From Actinomycetes bacterium (GTDB lineage Bacteria; Actinomycetota; Actinomycetes; Actinomycetales; Cellulomonadaceae): a stretch of DNA of 6,151 nt. Location: NCBI GenBank assembly GCA_023438885.1, contig JAEXPS010000123.1:1-6151 (forward strand), read 5' to 3'. Every line of letters starts with the position of its first letter. The stretch's first letter is position 1. Of the stretch, positions 1 through 6,114 are shown piece after piece. Made by a program: the position numbers and the translations under genes. Under the pieces are notes generated by a model. That model was given only the letters and a program-made list of their open reading frames with translations, was not told the DNA's origin and did no database searches.

Positions 1-612
1 CGCCGACGGGGCGCCGGCGACGTCACCGGCGCCCGGCGTGTAGCCGGCGCCGGGAATGCCCAGCGGCACGAGCGCGAGCTCGTGCACGGCCTCCGGCAGG
101 GGCGCGCCGGCGGCCGCCGCCACGACCCGGCCGAGGTGCATGAACCCCAGGTCCGAGTAGACGAACTCGGTGTCGAGCGGCTGCTGCGGGCCGAGCGAGT
201 CGAGGGCGCGGGCGGCGCCGTCCGGGGCGAGGTACAGCGGCTGCCATGCCGGCAGCCCGGCACGGTGCACCAGCAGGTGCCGCAGCGTGGTGCCGTCGTG
301 CCCCGGGAAGGTGGGCAGCAGCGAGCGCACCGGCGTGTCGAACGTCAGGGCGCCGTGCCCGACGAGCGTCGCGACGGCCACGGTCGTCGCCAGCGCCTTC
401 GTCACCGACGCGAGGTCGAACCGCAGCTCGGCGGTCATCGGCTCGCCGGTGGTCGGGTCGGCGTAGCCGGCGCAGCCCACCGCGCGCTCGTCGCCCACCT
501 GGACGCCGACGACGGCTCCGAGGGGCGCCGCGGCACCGCCCGGAGCGCCCTCCGGGGGCAGCGCGACCAGCCGGCGGGCGACCGCCTGCGGGTCCGGGAG
601 TGCCCTCGTCAC
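1..612 (-). CDS. Beta-lactamase-family serine hydrolase (class C / PBP4*-like), C-terminus cut by window edge
   Basis: The first 204 codons of a serine hydrolase of the beta-lactamase/penicillin-binding-protein fold are present; the rest lies beyond base 1. Seen: the SxxK nucleophile motif S69-V-T-K72 within DLASVTKAL, the family block HLLVHRAGLP at residues 112-121, and Y152-S-D154 (YSDLGF), the second catalytic motif, with Asp where class C enzymes have Asn, a common variant in this family. The third motif (KTG or HxG) would lie outside the window. The GTG start at 612-610 shares a GTGA with the epimerase stop, with a weak AGGTGG Shine-Dalgarno upstream. No hydrophobic signal segment is seen in the first 35 residues, so a cytosolic location is likely. 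Family members include D,D-peptidases, esterases and, in Bacillus subtilis, the muropeptide amidase AmiE (YbbE) encoded beside murQ. From context I infer action on muropeptides or stem peptides. Beta-lactam resistance is unlikely. The family call is secure; the substrate is not. Confidence 0.9.
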   Translation of the reverse strand, partial: MTRALPDPQAVARRLVALPPEGAPGGAAAPLGAVVGVQVGDERAVGCAGYADPTTGEPMTAELRFDLASVTKALATTVAVATLVGHGALTFDTPVRSLLPTFPGHDGTTLRHLLVHRAGLPAWQPLYLAPDGAARALDSLGPQQPLDTEFVYSDLGFMHLGRVVAAAAGAPLPEAVHELALVPLGIPGAGYTPGAGDVAGAPSA

Positions 613-1697
613 GCCACCACCTGCGCGAGGGGGAGCACCAGGCGATCCCCGGCGTACTGAAGGCGTGGATCGGGCGCGAGCCACAAGCCCGCGTCGAGAT
701 CGTGGACGGCCGGCTCGCCGGTCGCGTCGAGGACGGCGGCCACGTTCGCCGCGGCCGCCACGCCGACCGGGCCCTCCATCATGCAGCCGACCAGCACGCC
801 GAGGCCCAGGTCGCGCGCGCGACGAGCGAGCGTGAGGGCCTGCAGCGGACCGCCGGCTTTCGCGAGCTTGACGTTGACGCCGCCCGCGGCGCCCACGATC
901 GCCTCGACGTCCGCGACGGTGTGCACGGACTCGTCGGCGAGGACCGGGACGATCCCGGTGCGGTGCACGGTGGCCAGCCCGGCCAGGTCCCATGCGGCGA
1001 CGGGCTGCTCGACGAGCTCGAGCCCGACTCCGGCGCCCTGCCAATGCCCGAGGATCTCGATCGCGGTGGTGACGTCCCACGCCTGGTTGGCGTCGACCCG
1101 CAGCCGCGGCGCGGGGCCGATCGCCCGGCGCACCTCGGGCAGCACGTCACGGGTGACCGGGGCGTTCGTCACCTTGACCTTGAGCGTGCCGAACGTGGCC
1201 GCCAGCTCGACGGCACGGCGCAGCAGGCCGTCGAGCTCGGCCGGCTCGCTCACCGCCGAGAGGGTCATGTCCGTGCGGACCGTCGGTGCCGTGCCGCCGG
1301 GAAGGTGCTCACCGAGATGCTCGGAGAGGTGCTCGGCGAGCGGGCGGCCCGCCGCGCGAGCGGCGAGGTCCACCAGGGCCGACTCGACCGCGGCCCTCGC
1401 CGAGGCGTTCCCGACGACGGCGTCGGCCAGCCGCGGTGCCCAGGACTGCGCGTCGGCCGGGTCCGCACCCACGACGGCGTCCGCGAGCGGGCCGGCGACG
1501 ACCGCGGCCACGCTCGCCTCGCTCTCGCCGGTCACCCGCCACGTGGTGACGGCTTCGCCCCAGCCGGACCGCCCTTCGTCGTCCACCGCCTCGACGAGGA
1601 CTCCCGTCACGTGGTCGGTGCTCCGGCGCGCCGTGACGAACGGGCGGGTCAGCGGCACCCGCAGGGGATGCGTCCCGAGCGCGACGAGCCGGCTCAC
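609..1697 (-). CDS. Dipeptide epimerase, probably L-Ala-D/L-Glu epimerase (enolase superfamily, muconate-lactonizing subgroup)
   Basis: A 362-residue cytosolic enzyme that would interconvert L-Ala-D-Glu from peptidoglycan stem peptides and L-Ala-L-Glu, which ordinary peptidases can cleave (E. coli YcjG, B. subtilis YkfB type). Seen: a capping domain (about 1-130), then a barrel with the KxK motif K173-V-K175, three Mg ligands D202 (VDANQAW), E230 (LVEQPV) and D255 (ADES), the opposite catalytic lysine K277 (VNVKLAK), and D333-L-D335, the DxD motif that binds the dipeptide amino group in this family. R25 (PFVTARR) aligns by eye with Arg24 of the B. subtilis enzyme, which I recall contacting the Glu side chain. 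Odd: a three-unit EHL repeat at residues 120-131 lengthens the linker before the barrel, and MMEG replaces the more usual MLES near 306-309. The GTG start overlaps the GNAT stop as GTGA, with GGGAG five bases upstream. Dipeptide epimerase is secure; the exact dipeptide is inferred from the murQ-anmK context. Confidence 0.94.
   Translation of the reverse strand: MSRLVALGTHPLRVPLTRPFVTARRSTDHVTGVLVEAVDDEGRSGWGEAVTTWRVTGESEASVAAVVAGPLADAVVGADPADAQSWAPRLADAVVGNASARAAVESALVDLAARAAGRPLAEHLSEHLGEHLPGGTAPTVRTDMTLSAVSEPAELDGLLRRAVELAATFGTLKVKVTNAPVTRDVLPEVRRAIGPAPRLRVDANQAWDVTTAIEILGHWQGAGVGLELVEQPVAAWDLAGLATVHRTGIVPVLADESVHTVADVEAIVGAAGGVNVKLAKAGGPLQALTLARRARDLGLGVLVGCMMEGPVGVAAAANVAAVLDATGEPAVHDLDAGLWLAPDPRLQYAGDRLVLPLAQVVA
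1305..1340 (-). repeat. Three tandem imperfect 12-bp units inside the epimerase gene
   Basis: Units 1305-1316, 1317-1328 and 1329-1340 share the pattern (g/a)tgctc, two to three variable bases, then gag on the plus strand. They encode LAEH, LSEH and LGEH (residues 120-131). The units are in frame, so copy-number change in steps of four residues would keep the gene open. Relatives usually have one PLxxLLGG-like segment here, so about eight residues look added. Confidence 0.8.
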
Positions 1698-2176
1698 GGG
1701 AGCTCCCGCACGAGTGCGAGCTCGCCGGCACCGAACTGCGGCTGAGTGCGCACGGTGCCCTCGGGGCGCCAGCCGTGGCGGTGGTAGAAGCGCTGGGCGG
1801 CGGTGTTGGCGTCGAACACCCAGAGCCGCGCCTGCTCCGCGCCGGATGCGGCGAGAGCGGCGACTGCGGAGTCGAGCAGTGCGCCACCGGTCCCGGAGCC
1901 CTGGTGCGCGGGGTCGACGTACAGCGACTGGACGGTGGCGTCCGCGGCGGTCCAGCGCGTGACGCCGACCACGCGGCCCTCGTCCTCGGCGACCAGGACC
2001 GACGCGCCGCGGTCGGCGAACGCTTCGCCCCACAGGTGCTCCGCGTCCTCGTCGGTCATCCGGTCCAGCACGTCGTCGGGCAGCAGGCCCCGGTACGACC
2101 CGCGCCAGCACGCGAGGAACACCGCCACGACGGCGGGCAGGTCCTCGGCGGTCGCCGGCCGCAGTCGAACGGTCAT
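1694..2176 (-). CDS. GNAT-family N-acetyltransferase, substrate unknown
   Basis: A complete 160-residue single-domain GNAT protein, a normal length for the family, that should transfer an acetyl group from acetyl-CoA to an amine. Seen: the N-terminal strand and helix (VRLRPATAEDLPAVV, residues 3-17), strands around 58-75, acetyl-CoA motif A with LYVDPAHQGSGTGGALL at 85-101 (Q92-G-S-G-T-G97, the Q/RxxGxG/A pyrophosphate loop), and motif B with N124 and Y131 in ANTAAQRFYHRHGW. There is no signal peptide or membrane segment. The ATG shares an ATGA with the anmK stop and only a weak ACGAG lies upstream, so translation probably depends on coupling. The stop shares a GTGA with the epimerase start. 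The family is clear. Its place between anmK and the epimerase suggests a muropeptide-derived amine as substrate (a free amino acid, the meso-diaminopimelate or lysine side chain, or a glucosamine), but this is only context; an unrelated or protein-directed role is possible. Confidence 0.93.
   Translation of the reverse strand: MTVRLRPATAEDLPAVVAVFLACWRGSYRGLLPDDVLDRMTDEDAEHLWGEAFADRGASVLVAEDEGRVVGVTRWTAADATVQSLYVDPAHQGSGTGGALLDSAVAALAASGAEQARLWVFDANTAAQRFYHRHGWRPEGTVRTQPQFGAGELALVRELP
1697..1708 (-). other. Perfect 12-bp palindrome over the epimerase ribosome site
   Basis: CGGGAGCTCCCG reads the same on both strands. It contains the GGGAG Shine-Dalgarno of the epimerase gene and the first base of its GTG start. 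In RNA it could fold as a four-base-pair CGGG/CCCG stem with an AGCU loop that masks the site until ribosomes finishing the GNAT gene open it. It could equally be chance in GC-rich coding DNA. Confidence 0.45.
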
Positions 2177-3360
2177 GGGCGCGGCCGCTCGTCGGACAGG
2201 CGCAGGCGCGCCGGGGTGGACGCAAGCGGCGCCGGCAGCGACAACGGCCCCGCGCCGGGCGTCAGGGTGCCGAGGATCCGAGCGCTCCGTGCTCCCGTCC
2301 CTGCGGGGACCGTGCCGGGCAGGCCGTGCGCGGTGCACCACCCGATGAGCGCGAAGGCGATGGCCTCCTTGTCGTCGGCGGGCGCGCCCAGCGTGTCGGC
2401 CGGGACCACCTCGACGCCCGGAAGCAGAGCGGCGATCCGGTCCATGAGCACGGGGTTGTGCGTGCCGCCGCCCGATGCGGCGAGGAACGTCGCCCCCTGG
2501 CGGCGCACCTCGTCGGCCACGGTGCGGGCGGTGAGCTCGACGAGGGTGCGCAGCAGGTCCACGGGCGCCGGGCGCGTGCCCGCCCTGGCCACCGCGGCGT
2601 CGACGTACGGCAGGTGGAACAGCTCCTTGCCGGTGCTGCGCGGCGGGTCCAGGCGGTAGTACGGCTCGTCGAGCAGCACGGCCAGCAGCGTCTCGTCGAC
2701 GGTTCCGGCGGCCGCGAGGCGCCCGCCGGCGTCGTAGCCGGCCGGGTCCAGGCCGCCGGCCACCACGACGGCGTCGACGAGCGCGTTCGCCGGGCCCGTG
2801 TCGTAGGCGACGAGGTTGCCCCCACGCACCACCGTGATGTTGGCGATGCCACCGAGGTTGAGGGCGGCGGCGGTCTCGCCGGCAGCCACCCGGCCGGCGA
2901 GCAGCAGCGCGTCGAGGTACGACACGAGCGGCGCACCGTGGCCGCCCGCGGTGATGTCCCGGATCCGGACGTCCGAGAGCACGGGTACCCCGGTGCGTTC
3001 GGCGATCCACGCCGGCTGCCCGATCTGGAGCGTGCCGAGAGCGTGCCCGCCCTCGACCCAGTGGTACACCGTCTGCCCGTGGGAGACGACGAGGTCCACG
3101 CCGCCCACCAGGTCCGCCGCGCGCGCCGCGACGTCGGCGAAGGCCTGACCGATGAGGGTGTCCAGCTGCGTGATCTCGGCGAGGGTCGTCGGCGCCGGCG
3201 GGAGCGCGGCGATCAGGCGCGCGCGCAGCGCGGGGTCGTACGGGGTCGTCGAGCCGTGGAGCACGGCGCCGGTCAGAAGGTCGCCGTCGAGCGCGAACTC
3301 CACGACCGCGGCGTCGATCCCGTCGTGCGACGTGCCGGAGATCATCCCGAGGACCCGCAT
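2173..3360 (-). CDS. anmK: Anhydro-N-acetylmuramic acid kinase AnmK
   Basis: A 395-residue cytosolic kinase that opens the 1,6-anhydro ring of anhydro-MurNAc and phosphorylates it with ATP to give MurNAc-6-phosphate, the substrate of MurQ encoded just upstream. It belongs to the ASKHA (sugar kinase/actin) fold. Seen: the phosphate-1 loop GMISGTSHDGID at residues 5-16, SHGQTVYH at 93-100, RDITAGGHGAPL near 134-145, LNLGGIANIT at 168-177, D187-T-G-P-A-N (the DTGPGN block carrying the catalytic Asp in the Pseudomonas enzyme), the phosphate-2 segment GGGTHNPVLM at 297-306 and DDKEAIAFALIG at 329-340. The length is slightly above E. coli AnmK because of the C-terminal tail. Two ATGs stand in tandem at 3363 and 3360. 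I chose 3360 because GGAGG sits four bases before it but only one base before 3363, and because homologues begin M-R-V. With 3363 the protein gains one Met and overlaps murQ as ATGA. The stop overlaps the GNAT start. Its presence implies that anhydro-sugar products of lytic transglycosylases enter the cytosol. Confidence 0.96.
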   Translation of the reverse strand: MRVLGMISGTSHDGIDAAVVEFALDGDLLTGAVLHGSTTPYDPALRARLIAALPPAPTTLAEITQLDTLIGQAFADVAARAADLVGGVDLVVSHGQTVYHWVEGGHALGTLQIGQPAWIAERTGVPVLSDVRIRDITAGGHGAPLVSYLDALLLAGRVAAGETAAALNLGGIANITVVRGGNLVAYDTGPANALVDAVVVAGGLDPAGYDAGGRLAAAGTVDETLLAVLLDEPYYRLDPPRSTGKELFHLPYVDAAVARAGTRPAPVDLLRTLVELTARTVADEVRRQGATFLAASGGGTHNPVLMDRIAALLPGVEVVPADTLGAPADDKEAIAFALIGWCTAHGLPGTVPAGTGARSARILGTLTPGAGPLSLPAPLASTPARLRLSDERPRP

Positions 3361-4262
3361 CATGCCTCCCCGAACGCGTCGCGAAGGCGGCCGCCGGCGG
3401 CGTCGAGGCGCTCCTTGGCCGCGTCCACGCCGATGCCGAGGCGCAGCGTCACCGCGGCCACCTTGACGTCCCACCCGGCGGTGACGAGAGCCGCCCGCGC
3501 GGTGTCGGGCGCTACCCCGGTGGTCTGGCGCACGATCCTCACGGCACGTTCGCGCAGCTTGTGGTTGGTGGGGCGCACGTCGACCATGAGGTTCCCGTAC
3601 GTCTTGCCGAGACGCACCATCGTGATCGTCGAGATCATGTTGAGGACGAGCTTCTGCGCCGTGCCCGCCTTGAGGCGGGTCGACCCGGACAACACCTCCG
3701 GGCCGACGACCACCTCGATGGGCTGCTCGGCGGCCCGGGCGACGGCCGAGCCGATGTTCGCCGTCAGCCCCGCGGTGAACGCACCGCATGCGCGGGCGCG
3801 CTCCAGCGCGGCGACGACATAGGGAGTGCGCCCGGACGAGGCGATGCCGACGAGCGAGTCGAGCGGTCCGACGCCGGCCTCGTCGACGGCGCGGGCACCG
3901 GCTGCGGCGTCGTCCTCCGCTCCCTCCACCGGGGAGACCACCGCCGCGGGCCCGCCGGCGATGATCGCGACGACGAGCTCCGGCGGCGTGCTGAACGTCG
4001 GAGGGCACTCGGAGGCGTCGAGCACGCCGATGCGCCCGGCGGTGCCGGCGCCGACGTACAGCAGCCGCCCGCCGCGCGCCATGCGCTCGACGATGGCGTC
4101 GATCGCGGCGACGACCTGCGGAAGCGCGGCCCGCACCGCGCCCGGCACGCTCGCGTCGGCGTCGTTCATCGTCGCGGCCAGCTCGGCGGTCGTCATGCGG
4201 TCGATCTGAGCGAACCGCGGGTCCGTCGCCTCGGTCGCCAGGCCGTCGAGGTCCTCACTCAT
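3360..4262 (-). CDS. murQ: N-acetylmuramic acid 6-phosphate etherase MurQ
   Basis: A 300-residue cytosolic lyase that cleaves the D-lactyl ether of MurNAc-6-phosphate to give GlcNAc-6-phosphate and D-lactate, feeding amino-sugar metabolism. Length and order match the family. Seen: TEATDPRF at the N-terminus (10-17), a SIS sugar-phosphate domain (about 50-215) with GAGTAGRIGVLDASECPPTF at 71-90, where E85 aligns with E. coli Glu83, then VEGAEDD at 112-118, where E116 aligns with Glu114, both catalytic; ASSGRTPYV at 141-149; GPEVLSGSTRLKAGTAQK at 187-204; GNLMVDV at 223-229; and a small C-terminal UBA-like helical domain (about 250-298). The start at 4262 overlaps the DppC stop as ATGA and has AAGGA six bases upstream. 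A second ATG at 4268 would add Met-Ala but would leave that site no spacer, so 4262 is preferred. The stop overlaps anmK. The pairing with anmK makes anhydro-MurNAc the obvious source of its substrate; no PTS transporter is seen in the window. Confidence 0.97.
   Translation of the reverse strand: MSEDLDGLATEATDPRFAQIDRMTTAELAATMNDADASVPGAVRAALPQVVAAIDAIVERMARGGRLLYVGAGTAGRIGVLDASECPPTFSTPPELVVAIIAGGPAAVVSPVEGAEDDAAAGARAVDEAGVGPLDSLVGIASSGRTPYVVAALERARACGAFTAGLTANIGSAVARAAEQPIEVVVGPEVLSGSTRLKAGTAQKLVLNMISTITMVRLGKTYGNLMVDVRPTNHKLRERAVRIVRQTTGVAPDTARAALVTAGWDVKVAAVTLRLGIGVDAAKERLDAAGGRLRDAFGEA
3361..3370 (-). promoter_or_regulatory. Ribosome site region at the murQ/anmK junction
   Basis: GGGGAGG within the last murQ codons precedes tandem ATGs. 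The spacer is four bases to the second ATG (3360) and one base to the first (3363), so the second start, in a TGATG arrangement with the murQ stop, is favoured. Confidence 0.6.
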
Positions 4263-5143
4263 CGCCATTCCTTGCTCCGGGGGTCGAGGACGTCCCGCAG
4301 GCCGTCTCCCAGCAGGTTGAGACCGACGACGAACAGCACGATCACCGCACCCGGGAACGCCAGCGTCCACGGCGCCATGGTCACGAGGATCTTCGACTCG
4401 TAGATCATCGAGCCGAGCGACGGTGCCGGCGGCGGCGTGCCCAGGCCGAGGAAGCTCAGCGACGCCTCGGTGAGCACCGCCCAGGACAGGGCCAGGGTCA
4501 CCTGGACGATCACGATCGACGTGATGTTGGGCAGCACGTGGCGCAGCATCACGGCCCAGCGCGGCTGGCCGGTGCTGGTCGCGGCGCGCACGTACTCGAT
4601 CTCCCGCAGCGACAGCACGGGGCCGCGGGCCACCCGGATGAAGATCGGCACGTACACGATGGCGATCGCGACGGCGATGGTGAACCACGTCCGGGTCAGC
4701 ACGGAGGCCAGCGAGAGCGCGAGCAGCAGCGGCGGGAACGCGAACAGCACGTTCGTGACACCGGAGATCGCCGTGTCGCTCCGGCCGCGGTAGAACCCGG
4801 CCACCAGGCCGGCCAGCGTCCCGACGACGGCCGCGAACGCGACCGCCGTCACGGCGATGAGCCCGGAGTTCGCCACGCCGGCCGCGACCCGCGAGAACAC
4901 GTCGCGCCCGAACTGGTCGGTGCCGAACCAGTACTGCGCGGACGGCGCCTGGAAGCGGTTGGCGGCCTCCTGGGCCACAGGGTCGTGCGGCAACAGGTTG
5001 AAGGCGGCGGCCAGGGCCAGCAGCAGGAGCAGGGCGGTGATGACGCCGCCGGCCAGGGCGCTGGGGTTGCGCAGCAACGTGCGCAGCCGCTCGGCGGTGC
5101 GTCCGGAGCTCGCGGGCAGGTCCACCGTGGCGAGGTCGCTCAT
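4259..5143 (-). CDS. DppC/OppC-type ABC transporter permease (peptide/nickel import family)
   Basis: A 294-residue inner-membrane permease, the second of the heterodimer with the gene upstream, for an ABC importer of peptides or similar ligands. Seen: a cytosolic N-terminus of about 28 residues; a first membrane helix near 29-50; the DppC signature WFGTDQFGRDVFSRV at 72-86; further helices near 92-117, 129-150, 153-173, 207-228 and 258-280; the EAA loop contacting the ATPase at about 183-206 (EYVRAATSTG ... HVLPN); then EASLSFLGLGTPPPAPSLG at 226-244 and LLGDGLRDVLDPR near the end. The ATG overlaps the DppB stop as ATGA and no purine-rich ribosome site precedes it, so re-initiation after DppB is likely. 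The stop overlaps murQ. The substrate cannot be read from a permease. From the downstream anmK, murQ and epimerase genes I infer murein peptides or muropeptides. The substrate-binding protein and the ATPases are not in the window. Confidence 0.95.
   Translation of the reverse strand: MSDLATVDLPASSGRTAERLRTLLRNPSALAGGVITALLLLLALAAAFNLLPHDPVAQEAANRFQAPSAQYWFGTDQFGRDVFSRVAAGVANSGLIAVTAVAFAAVVGTLAGLVAGFYRGRSDTAISGVTNVLFAFPPLLLALSLASVLTRTWFTIAVAIAIVYVPIFIRVARGPVLSLREIEYVRAATSTGQPRWAVMLRHVLPNITSIVIVQVTLALSWAVLTEASLSFLGLGTPPPAPSLGSMIYESKILVTMAPWTLAFPGAVIVLFVVGLNLLGDGLRDVLDPRSKEWR
4263..4273 (-). promoter_or_regulatory. Ribosome site region that decides the murQ start
   Basis: AAGGA on the minus strand lies six bases before the ATG at 4262 and directly abuts the alternative ATG at 4268. 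The spacing favours the inner ATG, which also gives the ATGA overlap with the upstream permease stop. The site lies inside the permease's last codons. Confidence 0.7.
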
Positions 5144-6108
5144 GCGGCACGCACCCGAGGGTCGATGACGCGGTACAGGGCGTCGGTGAGGAGGTTGACG
5201 AGGACGAACGCCAGCGCGATGACGAGAACCGTGCTCTGCACGGTGGCGTACTCCTTCTGCTGGATGCCGAGCAGCACCTGCCGACCGATCCCCGGCAGCG
5301 AGAACACCTGCTCGACCACGACGGCGCCGCCCAGCAGGTAGCCGAACTGCAGGCCGGTCATGGTGACGATGGGGACCAGGGCGTTGCGCAGCACGTGGCG
5401 CGACTTCAGGCGCCGTGGCGGCACGCCCTTCGCCTTCGTCGTGCGGATGAAGTCCTCGGAGCGGATCTCCAGGACGGCCGAGCGCGTGGTGCGCATGATC
5501 GGCGCGGCGATGCCGAAGGCGAGGACGAGCGAGGGCAGCACCATCTGCTGGAGGTTGAGCCAGGGGTCCTCGGTCAGCGGGGCGTAGCCGGCGCCGTTCG
5601 GGTTCCAGTGCAGCCACGCGGACATCGTCGACAGCAGGGCGGTGGCCAGCAGGAATGCGGGGATGGACAGGCCGGCGAGCCCGATCACCTGGCCCACGCC
5701 GTCGCGCGCCGAGTTCGGCTTCGACGCCGAGAGCATGCCGAGCGGCACGCCGATGAGCAGCGAGAGCACGATCGTCAGGAGCGCGAGCTCGAGCGTCACC
5801 GGCAGCGCCGCGAGGGTCAGGTCCGCGACGGACGCCTGCGAGCGGGCCGACCAGCCGAGGTTCCCGGTCAGCACGTTGCCGATCCAGGAGAAGAACTGGA
5901 CGACGAGCGGCTTGTCGAGGCCGTAGTACGCCTCGAGCTGCTCGCGGGCCTCGGGGGTGAGCTCGGAGGCCTCGATGCCGAGGTTCGCGGTGATCTGGTC
6001 GCCCGGGATCGCACGGAGCATGACGAAGACCACCACCGCGACGCCGAGCAGCGTCGCGAGGGACGTGAGCACGCGGCGGACTGCCGGGTGCCGGGCCAGG
6101 GTTCGCAC
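5140..6108 (-). CDS. DppB/OppB-type ABC transporter permease (peptide/nickel import family)
   Basis: A 322-residue inner-membrane permease that pairs with the DppC-type protein downstream. Seen: a first membrane helix at about 12-33 ending in the DppB-typical FVMLRAIPGD; a periplasmic-side segment with EQLEAYYGLDKPLVVQFFSW (57-76) and GNLGWS; helices near 101-126, 140-163, 187-206, 243-267 and 290-311; the EAA loop EDFIRTTKAKGVPPRRL at 218-234 followed by HVLRNALVP; and the conserved VEQVFSLPGIGR at 265-276. It ends with RVIDPR. The GTG start at 6108-6106 is set by a strong AAGGAG ribosome site with a six-base spacer, the best such site in the window, which suggests that coupled translation is re-primed here. 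The stop overlaps dppC as ATGA. Known relatives carry di- and oligopeptides, nickel or, for YejB in Agrobacterium, anhydro-muropeptides. The murQ-anmK context makes the last class attractive, but this is inference. Confidence 0.95.
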   Translation of the reverse strand: MRTLARHPAVRRVLTSLATLLGVAVVVFVMLRAIPGDQITANLGIEASELTPEAREQLEAYYGLDKPLVVQFFSWIGNVLTGNLGWSARSQASVADLTLAALPVTLELALLTIVLSLLIGVPLGMLSASKPNSARDGVGQVIGLAGLSIPAFLLATALLSTMSAWLHWNPNGAGYAPLTEDPWLNLQQMVLPSLVLAFGIAAPIMRTTRSAVLEIRSEDFIRTTKAKGVPPRRLKSRHVLRNALVPIVTMTGLQFGYLLGGAVVVEQVFSLPGIGRQVLLGIQQKEYATVQSTVLVIALAFVLVNLLTDALYRVIDPRVRAA

Positions 6109-6114
6109 AGGTCT

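Noticed and set aside
1..612. Serine hydrolase as a beta-lactam resistance gene
   Set aside because: No signal peptide is visible, YSD replaces YxN, and the gene sits in a recycling operon. Class C-like folds are widespread in non-resistance hydrolases.
246..1745. Long open frame on the plus strand (about 499 codons) opposite the epimerase and hydrolase genes
   Set aside because: The translation is Arg/Gly/Ala-rich with no recognisable domain and lies antisense to genes with clear catalytic motifs. Long empty frames are expected opposite high-GC coding DNA.
609..2225. A possible GNAT-epimerase fusion, because the epimerase frame stays open upstream through the GNAT gene
   Set aside because: The upstream part of that frame is Arg-rich nonsense; the GNAT motifs are in another frame that ends at a TGA overlapping the epimerase GTG. 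These are two genes. The same applies to the upward extensions of the anmK, murQ and dppC frames.
2326..3822. Long open frame on the plus strand (about 498 codons) opposite anmK and murQ
   Set aside because: Low-complexity Arg/Val/Gly-rich product with no motif, fully antisense to anmK and murQ. A GC-bias shadow.
4538..5341. Plus-strand open frame rich in His, Gln, Arg and Gly opposite the permeases
   Set aside because: The HDGDRDGDG-like runs are the complement of permease codons, and there is no ribosome site or domain.
4259..6108. Permeases as a nickel importer
   Set aside because: The DppB/DppC family includes nickel systems, but no nickel-enzyme or regulator gene is in the window, while five downstream genes point to muropeptide use. 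It cannot be fully excluded without the binding protein.
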